A stretch of 38,942 bases of DNA from positions 764-39,705 of the IMG/VR virus record IMGVR_UViG_3300030085_005071; one strand, 5' to 3'. Positions 32,101-38,942 of the stretch are shown one piece after another; positions within the stretch are counted from its first letter, which is position 1, and each line of letters begins with the position of its first letter. The stretch comes from a virus. Below the pieces are notes generated by a model, which was not told the origin of the DNA, did no database searches, and was given only the letters and a program-made list of their open reading frames with translations. The position numbers and the translations under genes were made by a program.

Positions 32101-32643
32101 ATGTGGGACGGTACAATAGATAATCACAAGCAACTTTATAATATCATTATTGATAATTACTCTGATCTCAAGAAAAGCAAGTGGGGCATGACTATTCGTA
32201 AAGCAAAGAAAGAAAATGCGCCTGATATCTTACCTATCCTTATTGAACAGAACAAAGATATCGAAGACTGGGGTCGCATTGACAAGTTAACAATGTACCA
32301 AGATCTTTGTTCGGCTACACGTGATGATCTTGCCTTTCCAGATGATATGATGGAAAAGATCCGTTCAGCCGGTGTCAAGTCAGTGCTTAACATGCTGCCT
32401 GGCGAAAAATGTATCGCTTGGTGTTGTATCGTTGACATGATTAAAAAGACAACCAAGAACAAAAAGACTTTTTATCGTCTTAAGATAACAGACTATGAAA
32501 ATAATACAGGTTGGTTGCGCATGTGGGGTGAAAAACCTGAAACAATGGTGCCGTATTCAATCTGGTTAACAGACGCGTCAAATGATCCTAACTGGGGTGC
32601 TAGCACAAGTTCAAGAAAAGTCAGACCTTTAGTGACAGACTGA
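29125..32643 (+). CDS. dnaE: DNA polymerase III alpha subunit (C-family, DnaE-type)
   Basis: A 1,172-residue C-family DNA polymerase, the replicative type of bacteria. The N-terminal PHP domain keeps its metal-binding set: FHGHTGFS with H16 and H18, TDHGN, GCEFYF, RYHLVVTA and TPDSHYYS. The polymerase active site has PDIDSDAGDRD with D473 and D475, and KFDFLGL with D639. The end has a helix-hairpin-helix (TSIKGVGKTAV) and an OB-fold-like segment (AWCCIVDMIKKTTKNKKTF). The length is close to that of bacterial DnaE and there is no intein. With intact PHP ligands it may carry its own proofreading exonuclease. It has a dedicated promoter, an inverted repeat and AAGGAG. A separate clamp or loader is not in the window. 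Confidence 0.93.
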   Translation: MDIKLITPPDRFVGFHGHTGFSVFDGLGYPSDHIDFVLKNGMDAWALTDHGNGSGLAHAYKHAEKVKKKGHKFRQIYGCEFYFVPSLKDWRADYEQSKIDRANAKLKALKEEEEGGHIIENEEETKSFDLGKDEWKRRYHLVVTAQNREGLGNLFTLIKRAYTDGFYRYPRIDFDLLKQYGKGLNVSTACLGGIFSNRIMRGNALKMSDEKIQQELTYLSERFVDAVGEDNFYLEIQFNRLKQQHLVNHHLLRHSQQTGLQLIATPDSHYYSPDKWEARELYKKLGWMGNDPSPLPEFEDLKCELYPKNAGQMWDEFTRHYEEYKDTYEGFEEKIKESIEITHDIAWEKCEDCWIDTSVKLPDFNNPNQTAFQQLAQKVKKALVEEGLNEKPEYVERAKHELEDIKFLGFENYFLVMYEVFHKAADHTLFGAARGSGGGSLVNYLLGITQVDPLKYDLLWERFLGRHRTSWPDIDSDAGDRDALINAARELYGDEAVIPVSNFNTLKLKSLVKDIAKFYGVDFGEVNKMTGPLQDEVMSQARDENTEKSVFVLKHEDCMTYSKGYREFMEKYPKVKDHIEALFMQNRSIGRHAGGVIIGPPQALEQSMPIIGVRGELQTPWTEGMNFRNLEDNGFIKFDFLGLTLLKDVENCIRRIITRETGTEPTFLEIRDWFDKHLNCRYVEQDDEEVWKHVYHQRRKTGVFQFTAEGARRFCEDAKPTTIIELAALTAIYRPGPLRANVHKKYVKDKLRADEIHYAHPIIKDILGPTFGHVTFQEQFMLLAQKLGGFTPAESDKLRKTLVKKSLDTMGKKGDEREAARVKFVTGAKEINGVPEHVSQELWERIEFFSVYGFNKSHAVAYAIGSYYAAWLHTYYETDWLGTILESENNNPNALSKAIAEIKEMGYRIELPDVNESGTYWQWSENKQAFIPPLTSIKGVGKTAVVEIMKNRPYSSVADMLFDESGKWRHSKLNKTGFASLCQVEAFNGLQEMWDGTIDNHKQLYNIIIDNYSDLKKSKWGMTIRKAKKENAPDILPILIEQNKDIEDWGRIDKLTMYQDLCSATRDDLAFPDDMMEKIRSAGVKSVLNMLPGEKCIAWCCIVDMIKKTTKNKKTFYRLKITDYENNTGWLRMWGEKPETMVPYSIWLTDASNDPNWGASTSSRKVRPLVTD

Positions 32644-32672
32644 ATATATATAATATATTTGTGAGGTCAATG

Positions 32673-33767
32673 ATGAGTTTTAATTTTAAACAATACGTTC
32701 GAGAGTTACTGATGGAGCAGACAAGGGTAAATATGTCTGGTTCAGGTACAGCTTCATCTAGAGGAGGATCTGTTGACACCTCAAACTACGAAGAAAACCC
32801 GCAAGGTTCTGGAGTATATCGTTCTATTACTGGAAAAGATCCTTATGCATACAGCATTGTTAGTCAGAATGCAAATAAAATTGTGATAAAAATCGAAGAT
32901 GCCCCATCTGGTAGATCATCGGCAATCGGTAGAACCTTTAATATTACAAAAAATAATCTTGACGATCCAAACGTGCAACTGCTTTATTCTTCTCTTGTCT
33001 CACTAGGAGCGATAAGAAACCGACTATCAGGTGATGAAGCGTCACTTAAGACAGGATCGAAAACAGCAGAAATTCTAATAGTAGGTGATCAGTTTAATTC
33101 GATTAATCACTTTAAAGAGCAACACAATAGAATTAAGTCACTAGGACACGAATTAAGAGCTTCTACTTTAACAAGAGTTGAACCTCCGTCAGAGTTAAAC
33201 TCTCTGATTGACGCCGACTTAACTGGGGCAATATCAACAAAAATAGAAAAGATTGTTGCAGGGATTGAAAAGTTCTCCGGAATCCAAGTTGTGTCAATGA
33301 CTCTTGAGATCTTAAATTATCAAGAGCTCATGATAAAATACATGGGGAAAAAAGACGAAATCCATTATGTTCACAGTGAATTTCAAACTGATGATACAAT
33401 ACAACTCTGTGGAGAGCTTAACGAAATGATACAATCACCCCCGGATAATACAACTGGCGAATCAATGGAAGTAATTGTCGACCCTACTGCCGAACCAGTT
33501 GGAGAAACGTTCCAGGCAATTCCAGGAGAGAGCGATGCAGGGACAATGCCAGGTGATACCGGTGAATGCGTACTAGGTTTCTCGCTAGATAATGTTCTCA
33601 GGTTTGAACAAGGAGATTTAAACTTTCTCGAACCGGTTGAATATTGTCCAACACGAGAACAAGGCCTTTACACTTTAAACGGCCGGACTTATGTGATAGC
33701 TGTGGAAGGCGATGATTATGAAGGTGACTATGATAAACCAGTTTTCAAAACTGAAGGGAGACAGTAA
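32673..33767 (+). CDS. Virion-type protein with a diverged targeting tag, unknown function
   Basis: A 364-residue protein. I place the start at the second of two tandem ATGs (32673) because GAGG at 32663-32666 is best spaced for it; a GTG at 32661 and ATG at 32670 are alternatives. The N-terminus MSFNFKQYVRELLMEQ is like the tag of its neighbours but less basic, and it keeps the L-x-E tripeptide (L-M-E). Residues ~20-45 are Ser/Gly-rich, the middle contains KTAEILIVGDQFNSINHFKE (about 125-145), which may be part of a small alpha/beta domain with a hydrolase-like GDQ, and the last third is acidic. No function is recognised. It opens a run of four tagged genes that follow one another closely. 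Confidence 0.7.
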   Translation: MSFNFKQYVRELLMEQTRVNMSGSGTASSRGGSVDTSNYEENPQGSGVYRSITGKDPYAYSIVSQNANKIVIKIEDAPSGRSSAIGRTFNITKNNLDDPNVQLLYSSLVSLGAIRNRLSGDEASLKTGSKTAEILIVGDQFNSINHFKEQHNRIKSLGHELRASTLTRVEPPSELNSLIDADLTGAISTKIEKIVAGIEKFSGIQVVSMTLEILNYQELMIKYMGKKDEIHYVHSEFQTDDTIQLCGELNEMIQSPPDNTTGESMEVIVDPTAEPVGETFQAIPGESDAGTMPGDTGECVLGFSLDNVLRFEQGDLNFLEPVEYCPTREQGLYTLNGRTYVIAVEGDDYEGDYDKPVFKTEGRQ

Positions 33768-33769
33768 CA

Positions 33770-34618
33770 GTGAGGCTGACACGTAGGCAATTAAGATATC
33801 TAATAAAGGAAGCAGCACAAAATCCATATGGGTTGGCAGAAGACCATGCATTAATCAATAATTGGCTGCCAGGTAACACACACGGTATTTTTATTTTGTT
33901 TGATGCTAAAAAAGCCTTGTCGGAGATACGAGATATTAATGACAACAACGATACGAGTGTTAATTTTTATTATCCAATACTAGAAAATATAAAAGGGTTG
34001 ATACAAATAGATCAAATGCTTGATAACCGCAGAAACCCTTATGGTGCGTATCAAGTAAGTTATTCAACAGCAGCACCCGGTTACGGCCCATTAATGTATG
34101 ACTTAGTAATGTCAGTTGTGCCTGGGGGGATTTACCCAGACAGGCGAAGTGTATCAAAGTCTGCCAGAAAAGTTTGGAAGTATTACGCTGATAATCGACC
34201 TGACGTCGTAAAAAGCTATATTGATGATTTTTCTGATCCAAAAACAGATTATGAATATGACGATGGTACAAGACATGGTGGTACGGATGTCGAAGAGTAT
34301 GAGCGATTTAATATACCTTTTGAACCGTCCAGAAGTTTTGGAAATAAAAATTTACCTCCTGTAGCATATTTAAACATGGTATATTCAATACCTGGAGCAG
34401 ACGTTAATCAAAACAAAGAAGCCAACTTAATGGAAGACAATTACAACCTTTTTTTAAAAATAGTTGATAGTTTAGAAGTAAAATCAGACGCAATGAAATA
34501 TTATAAGAAAAATAGGACGAATCATCCTATTGAGTCAGTTAAAGCTTTAACAGGCTTGTCTCTCGCAGGTTTACGCCAGCGTTACTTTGGGACTCATTAC
34601 GGTGGACCGGAGAGCTAG
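33770..34618 (+). CDS. Virion-type protein with N-terminal targeting tag, GTG start
   Basis: A 282-residue protein that starts with GTG at 33770, supported by GGGAG nine bases upstream. The N-terminus (M)RLTRRQLRYLIKEAAQNP is the targeting tag with I-K-E. The rest has no family that I recognise; it includes YGLAEDHALINNWLPGN, GIFILFDAKKALSEIRD, and PGGIYPDRRSVSKSARK near 125-140. The gene lies two bases after the previous stop and five bases before the next start, so it belongs to the same transcript. Its proposed role is in the packaged set. Confidence 0.7.
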   Translation: MRLTRRQLRYLIKEAAQNPYGLAEDHALINNWLPGNTHGIFILFDAKKALSEIRDINDNNDTSVNFYYPILENIKGLIQIDQMLDNRRNPYGAYQVSYSTAAPGYGPLMYDLVMSVVPGGIYPDRRSVSKSARKVWKYYADNRPDVVKSYIDDFSDPKTDYEYDDGTRHGGTDVEEYERFNIPFEPSRSFGNKNLPPVAYLNMVYSIPGADVNQNKEANLMEDNYNLFLKIVDSLEVKSDAMKYYKKNRTNHPIESVKALTGLSLAGLRQRYFGTHYGGPES

Positions 34619-34622
34619 AAAT

Positions 34623-37025
34623 ATGAAAATAACACGCAAGCAATTATCTTTAATTATTGAAAACTACTTAAAACAACCCCAGCTTCTTTTTGAGATAAAG
34701 AAAAAAGCTTTTAGTCAGTTCATACAACAAGGACTAATATCTCAGCAAGAGTTCAACATGCTTGTCTTTAATAGAGACTGGGTGCCTCCGTTTAATGATC
34801 CCATCATGGCACAGATACTTTTTAACACGCTAAAGGCAGAACAAGGCCACAGTGTTAACGATGTAAAAGCAATAGGTGAAGATACAATAAACAAAATTAT
34901 CGACAATGCTAGAAATGTGCACAACTCAAGCAAAGGATTTGAGGATGCAAAAGCAGATTTTCTTCCTGCTAGGCTAGTCAGAGGAACTTCCAACGAGTAC
35001 GTTGATATCCTACCGATGATAGACGTTCAAAATCCAAACAACACAACAGCAACCTATGATGACGTAGTAAAGTACCTAGAAAATGCACCAGGCATAGACA
35101 AGAGAGGTGATCACTTAACTGAAGTTATTCGCAAAGGATTAAGCGGAGACACTACAGAATTTGAAGTAATCAATGATCCAACTGGCAGATCTGGTAAGAA
35201 CAGGGTAGGTCAATACTTTGTTGCATATCCTAAAACGTACAAAGGATCGATTGCACTTGGAAGGATGGGTCCTGATTTTCGATATTATAATCCAAACAAA
35301 CCTGATGAAAGAGCAGCCTTAGGTGACATGACCTGGTGCACGACTGTTGATGGTACTGGCAATATGTTTCTTAACTATCATCGAAACATGAATTTACATA
35401 TGTACTATCTTACCCTTCTTGTTAGTTATTACCCACACGACGTTTACAGAAAATTCTGTTTAAGTTTTACAAAAGACAAAGAAGGTAATGTACAGTTGCA
35501 CGAAGACGGTCATGCAACTGTCAACGGTGATAATAAACCGGCCAGTAAAGACACCATAATATCTCAGATAGGGGTGAGGCTTTACAATATTATCGAAAAC
35601 GATGTAAGAAAAGCTAGTAGAGCTGTAATAAATCCGATAAAATACTTGAAGTCGATTAACTTAGAACAATATCAAGCCATGAGGGCAGCCAATCAAGAAG
35701 GTCAAGATCTAGATTTATTTCTCTCCGAAGCAGGTCAAATTGCTAAGCATACTGAAAATGATCAAATAATCCAAGACATGATAAAAGATCCGGATACCAG
35801 AATTAGTGGGTTAGGTTTAACGCATATCAACTCTGTAGAAGGAACTAAATTTGCCCTCCAGCACCACGGCATGGATAGAATCATAAGAATGAGCGCTCCG
35901 CTGGCTCCTGAAATGGTCGAAGAGATTTACAGGGCAGATAAGGAAAAAAACAATGGAAGGTCTTCGTCGTTTGTTCTTTACCACCTTTTAAAAAGAACTT
36001 ATAAATTGTATGATCCCGGGACACCGATGACAAGAATCAGTGATCAAATGCTAGAAGAGATTGTTGATGATGTACTAGCTGATAATTTTATATACGGACA
36101 GCAGGAATTCGGATCCGAAAGAGCTCAGCAATTCGAACCAGGAACTATCTATCGTAACTTAATACACCAACCTAATTTGACAACTGAACATATGTATAGA
36201 ATCTATGACAGCTTCAGCAAACAAAGAAGTGTAAATACTAAAGGTGACATGATAGCTATTTTAATTAGTCTAAAGAATTGCCCAAAAGAATTGTTCGATA
36301 AAGAGTTGACAACAAAACTGACAGTCAAAATGAGAAACACACACGGTCTGTTTAGAACACCTGTAAATGAATTAGGTGAAAACCGAGACACAGTAGGGGT
36401 ATTTGCAAGACAACTAGTAGGTCAGGCAGGTAAAGACTTTTTGTCTAAGCTTACGCCAGAGTCTACAGAAAATCTCATTCAAGCGTTGGCTGATACACGT
36501 GTCGATCCAACGTACACTATGCTTGGTAATTTTGATCTCAACCCAATTGTTCCTATTAAAGTTTTTGAAAGAGCACTAGAAATGGAAGGAGATCTAGACG
36601 TAATGCCTAGTGTGTCAGACAGAATGGCGTACGGAGACAAGGTGCAGAGGATGGCAGAGCATATAAGTATTTTTGTTCATCCTAAAAAGGTTAACTACCT
36701 AGACGAAATATACGGCGACACCTTCATGGAAATTGATTACCCACTTAGCGACATGCCGGGTGGAAGATCTTCTGAATTTAACAAGATCTGGAACAAAGTT
36801 TATGGTGACATCGATGATGTAGGTGAATACCTATCTGAGATTGTTGCTTATATGCAGGAATACGAAGATGAGCCTGAAGATGATGTACAATTTTTCAACG
36901 ATAGTATCTTGAAACTATATAAAATCATAAATTACGTCTACGAAGGAAAGCGCCTGTGGCAGGATTACACTCAAAAGACAGGTTTAGAATTCCCGTATAG
37001 ATTTAAAGACATGTTAGATTTTTAG
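34623..37025 (+). CDS. Large virion-type protein with targeting tag and helical repeats
   Basis: An 800-residue protein. The ATG at 34623, ten bases after GGAG, gives MKITRKQLSLIIENYL, the targeting tag with I-I-E; the longer ORF from 34587 overlaps the upstream gene. Around W238-C239 is a conserved-looking segment GDMTWCTTVDGTG, and LHMYYLTLLVSYY follows. I have seen WC-centred segments like this in uncharacterised proteins of large marine phages, but no activity is known to me. From about 380 the protein is a string of helical pairs (for instance PDTRISGLGLTHINS, then CPKELFDKELTTKL), like an alpha-solenoid. It is the largest of the tagged proteins and a good candidate for an injected effector. 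Confidence 0.72.
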   Translation: MKITRKQLSLIIENYLKQPQLLFEIKKKAFSQFIQQGLISQQEFNMLVFNRDWVPPFNDPIMAQILFNTLKAEQGHSVNDVKAIGEDTINKIIDNARNVHNSSKGFEDAKADFLPARLVRGTSNEYVDILPMIDVQNPNNTTATYDDVVKYLENAPGIDKRGDHLTEVIRKGLSGDTTEFEVINDPTGRSGKNRVGQYFVAYPKTYKGSIALGRMGPDFRYYNPNKPDERAALGDMTWCTTVDGTGNMFLNYHRNMNLHMYYLTLLVSYYPHDVYRKFCLSFTKDKEGNVQLHEDGHATVNGDNKPASKDTIISQIGVRLYNIIENDVRKASRAVINPIKYLKSINLEQYQAMRAANQEGQDLDLFLSEAGQIAKHTENDQIIQDMIKDPDTRISGLGLTHINSVEGTKFALQHHGMDRIIRMSAPLAPEMVEEIYRADKEKNNGRSSSFVLYHLLKRTYKLYDPGTPMTRISDQMLEEIVDDVLADNFIYGQQEFGSERAQQFEPGTIYRNLIHQPNLTTEHMYRIYDSFSKQRSVNTKGDMIAILISLKNCPKELFDKELTTKLTVKMRNTHGLFRTPVNELGENRDTVGVFARQLVGQAGKDFLSKLTPESTENLIQALADTRVDPTYTMLGNFDLNPIVPIKVFERALEMEGDLDVMPSVSDRMAYGDKVQRMAEHISIFVHPKKVNYLDEIYGDTFMEIDYPLSDMPGGRSSEFNKIWNKVYGDIDDVGEYLSEIVAYMQEYEDEPEDDVQFFNDSILKLYKIINYVYEGKRLWQDYTQKTGLEFPYRFKDMLDF

Positions 37026-37035
37026 CGAGGACTAA

Positions 37036-37920
37036 ATGAAATTATCTAAACTTAAATTAAGAAAAATAATTGAAGCCGCTTTGTTGAATGAAGGGCGCAT
37101 GTCCAAGTCAGAAAGAGAATTAATTCGTTTGCAAGTAGAAATCGAACTGGGCGAAGAGTTTGAATTGTTAGCAGCGCAAGCTAAAGATCTAGAAGATTAC
37201 AACAGAATGGATGCAATATTTCAACAACAGGTCAGGGAAGAAACACAAAAGAGAATTGCTGCAAGGGAAGAAGGCATGGCTGACCCACCCATTCAGTCGT
37301 TAAAAGTTAAAATTAACTCTCTTAAAAATAGACCTAGGTACGCTGATCCGGACGCTAAAAAGTCTTTTGAAGACCAATTCCAGCAAACGACAAGCCAAGA
37401 GATAGTTCCAGTTTCGCCGCGATCAACTAATCATCCTAGTGTAGAAATGACACCTGAAGAAGATGACAACACAATCGATGTTACAAATATGTCATTGAGT
37501 CGGCGAGACCTTCTTAAAGGTATGATGGCAGGTACAGCAGCTGCGGGAATAGCAGGTGCATTTGATCCGTTTGTTTCTACAAGTGAATCAGATGTTGATG
37601 AATTACTCAGAGTCGCTGAAGAACATTTAGCAGATTTACCTGATACGTTAGCCGATGCTTTTAAACTGAAATACGACGGGTTAGACCCAACAATGGAATT
37701 CGAATTTGTGTCGATACTTGGGGACGCAGGAATAAAGTATGTGATTAAAAAAGAAGGATCAAAATATATCATCGAGCAATACTTTAAACTCTCTAAAGAG
37801 CCTGGATATAAATTAGTTAAAAAAGAAGTTCTTAAAAAAGGAGCTGACGGTGTTTCCAATATCAGAGAATTTGTTGCTGATCTTTACTTTTGGATTAGAG
37901 GAACACCACCAACTTATTAA
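37036..37920 (+). CDS. Virion-type protein with targeting tag and an internal Tat-like segment
   Basis: A 294-residue protein. The N-terminus MKLSKLKLRKIIEAALLNE is the targeting tag, with I-I-E and L-N-E. Residues ~20-150 are charged and helical. At 155-161 the sequence SRRDLLK, followed by a hydrophobic Ala/Gly stretch (163-176), has the form of a twin-arginine signal, but it is internal. An ATG at 37489 (M152) stands directly before it, though without a good ribosome binding site. The last ~110 residues form a compact-looking alpha/beta part (EFVSILGDAGIKYVIKKEG). No function is recognised. It ends a close run of four tagged genes. Confidence 0.7.
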   Translation: MKLSKLKLRKIIEAALLNEGRMSKSERELIRLQVEIELGEEFELLAAQAKDLEDYNRMDAIFQQQVREETQKRIAAREEGMADPPIQSLKVKINSLKNRPRYADPDAKKSFEDQFQQTTSQEIVPVSPRSTNHPSVEMTPEEDDNTIDVTNMSLSRRDLLKGMMAGTAAAGIAGAFDPFVSTSESDVDELLRVAEEHLADLPDTLADAFKLKYDGLDPTMEFEFVSILGDAGIKYVIKKEGSKYIIEQYFKLSKEPGYKLVKKEVLKKGADGVSNIREFVADLYFWIRGTPPTY

Positions 37921-37949
37921 ATGTAAAAATAATTGCATGTGTGTATAAT
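37921..37949 (+). promoter_or_regulatory. Promoter of the nTGTAA class, before the kinase-like gene
   Basis: ATGTAA (37921-37926, immediately after the stop of the preceding gene) and TATAAT (37944-37949) are 17 bases apart. A GAGG site lies before the ATG at 37971. Confidence 0.68.
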
Positions 37950-37970
37950 ATTATTCAAATGAGGTAATAA

Positions 37971-38882
37971 ATGACACACAGCACACCAATTGACTATATT
38001 TTTATCGAAGGTCCAGATTGCTCCGGAAAAACAACCCTTTATGAAATGATTCATAAAGAAACTGGCTACAAATGGAATATCCAAGATCGATCAGCACTTT
38101 CTATGCTTATACACGCTCGCTACTATGGCCGTGATACTTTTAATCACATCGAGCAGTTAAAACGTGAACTACATAATCTTAATAATCAATTAATTATTTG
38201 TCTACCTAAATGGAAAGTAATTGTTGATCGTTTTCAAAAACGTGGTGATCCAATTCAAAATATTCACAGCCTCCAAAAAATTTATAATCTTTTTCAAGAA
38301 GCAGCTGATGAATTTGGAAACTATCCTAATGTAACAGTTATTGGCAAGGTCGTAGATCAACAGTTGGTAAAAGGATTAGTTAACAGGTACCATGAAATAG
38401 AAAATGATTCCATGTTCAACCTCAGCAACGCAGCAACACAAATGGCTGCCCTTAAAAGCGGTAATGAAGTGTTAGGTCTTAATTTTGTTCATTACGACAC
38501 CGGTGATTTCTCAGATGTAAATAAGTCAATGTTAAGTTATCATAAAGAAAAAAAATATTATCAAAAAATTGAATGTGCTGTTTTTGACAAGATTAAAGCA
38601 GAAATGCGAGGTGAGAATGAATACGAAAGACAAGAAGGTCTGGACTCGAGACGATATATTTACACTGATAATTCTTGTATTAGTCTTGCTCATTTTTTAG
38701 TTCGTGACGGTCATATGGATGCAAAGTTCTTTTTGCGATCATCGAATGTAAAAGACACATTAACATATGACTTAAACTTTATAAAACATTTAACAGCTGA
38801 AGTATTTCGCTATTTTAAGTGCGACAGACAAGGCAATTATTGCAAAATAGAAGTAAAAATTAACTCAGGACATGTAATTTAA
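37971..38882 (+). CDS. P-loop nucleotide kinase-like domain fused to a thymidylate-synthase-like domain
   Basis: A 303-residue protein with two parts. The N-terminal ~140 residues have a thymidylate-kinase-like fold: FIEGPDCSGKTT with the P-loop at 14-21, QDRSAL and IICLPKWKVIVDRF. The C-terminal part contains FFLRSSNVKDTLTYDLNFI with R256 and S257, which resembles the RSxD/N phosphate- and nucleotide-binding region of ThyA-type synthases and dCMP hydroxymethylases, but the catalytic Cys segment is not evident. It may phosphorylate dTMP or act on a modified pyrimidine. The ThyA-like assignment is tentative, as it rests on one short motif. It has its own promoter, and the next gene follows with AAAGGAG. 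Confidence 0.6.
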   Translation: MTHSTPIDYIFIEGPDCSGKTTLYEMIHKETGYKWNIQDRSALSMLIHARYYGRDTFNHIEQLKRELHNLNNQLIICLPKWKVIVDRFQKRGDPIQNIHSLQKIYNLFQEAADEFGNYPNVTVIGKVVDQQLVKGLVNRYHEIENDSMFNLSNAATQMAALKSGNEVLGLNFVHYDTGDFSDVNKSMLSYHKEKKYYQKIECAVFDKIKAEMRGENEYERQEGLDSRRYIYTDNSCISLAHFLVRDGHMDAKFFLRSSNVKDTLTYDLNFIKHLTAEVFRYFKCDRQGNYCKIEVKINSGHVI

Positions 38883-38892
38883 AGGAGAAAAA

Positions 38893-38942
38893 ATGGACGT
38901 CAATAAATTAATTCCAGTAACAGAAAACTCTTTAAAAGATTT
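38893..38942 (+). CDS. 5' end of the next gene (partial)
   Basis: An ATG at 38893 follows an excellent AAAGGAG and opens a frame that reaches the right edge: MDVNKLIPVTENSLKD. Only 16 complete codons are present and no function can be read. It starts 10 bases after the kinase-like gene, so it is probably in the same operon. Confidence 0.6.
   Translation, partial: MDVNKLIPVTENSLKD

Noticed and set aside
37431-37859. Minus-strand open frame of 142 codons opposite the last tagged gene
   Set aside because: Low-complexity Ser-rich product, no start signal, full overlap with a supported gene.
1-38942. tRNA genes, rRNA, CRISPR arrays, insertion sequences, integrase or attachment sites
   Set aside because: All intergenic gaps are under 200 bases and were read; none contains a cloverleaf pattern with the GTTCRA arm, repeat-spacer arrays, transposase-like genes or flanking inverted repeats.

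Overview
The window looks like part of the genome of a large, virulent tailed phage (probably a myovirus of jumbo or near-jumbo size) that infects a Gram-negative, likely aquatic, bacterium. The evidence is AT-rich DNA, tight gene packing, almost every gene on one strand, tail-fibre-type structural genes, a peptidoglycan amidase, and a large set of phage-encoded replication and nucleotide genes. I saw no integrase, repressor, insertion sequence, tRNA gene or CRISPR array. The assignment to a phage is inferred from gene content; no capsid, portal or terminase gene lies in the window.

Layout. Positions 1-3.9 kb carry a DnaB-type helicase and a class II (B12-dependent) ribonucleotide reductase. 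Positions 4.0-7.0 kb carry a protein with a capsid-targeting-like N-terminus, a ClpP-type protease, a Dps/ferritin-like protein and an amidase. Positions 7.0-16.6 kb are a structural block: a 1,269-residue internally duplicated tail-fibre-like protein, two more fibre/appendage proteins that share a C-terminal module, and several small virion-type proteins. Positions 16.6-22.7 kb hold a J-domain protein, two overlapping DNA glycosylases (MBD4-like HhH-GPD and Fpg/Nei-like), a dUTPase, a MazG-like/HAD fusion, ThyX and a nucleoside deoxyribosyltransferase-like protein. Positions 22.7-29.1 kb hold three virion-type proteins with the same targeting-like tag (one on the minus strand), a sugar-nucleotide epimerase and small proteins. 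Positions 29.1-32.6 kb are a DnaE-type DNA polymerase III alpha subunit. Positions 32.6-37.9 kb are four more tagged proteins. The window ends with a thymidylate-kinase-like/thymidylate-synthase-like fusion and the start of another gene.

How the genes fit together. The metabolic genes form a coherent deoxynucleotide supply line: RNR makes dNDP/dNTP, dUTPase makes dUMP, ThyX makes dTMP and the kinase-like protein may phosphorylate it. Helicase and polymerase use the product, and the glycosylases probably remove deaminated or oxidised bases.

Two patterns stand out. First, at least eight otherwise unrelated proteins begin with the same short basic amphipathic peptide, M-(K/R)-(I/L)-x-(K/R)-x-x-L-x-x-(L/I)-I-x, followed at once by an (L/I)-x-E tripeptide. 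A ninth protein, on the opposite strand, carries a similar module at its C-terminus. This resembles the T4 capsid-targeting sequence cut by a prohead protease, so I propose that these genes encode a set of internal head proteins packaged with the DNA. Second, six intergenic sites share an exact promoter architecture: a -35-like nTGTAA, 17 bases, then TATAAT or a close variant. In three of them the -35 element lies in the loop of the preceding terminator hairpin.
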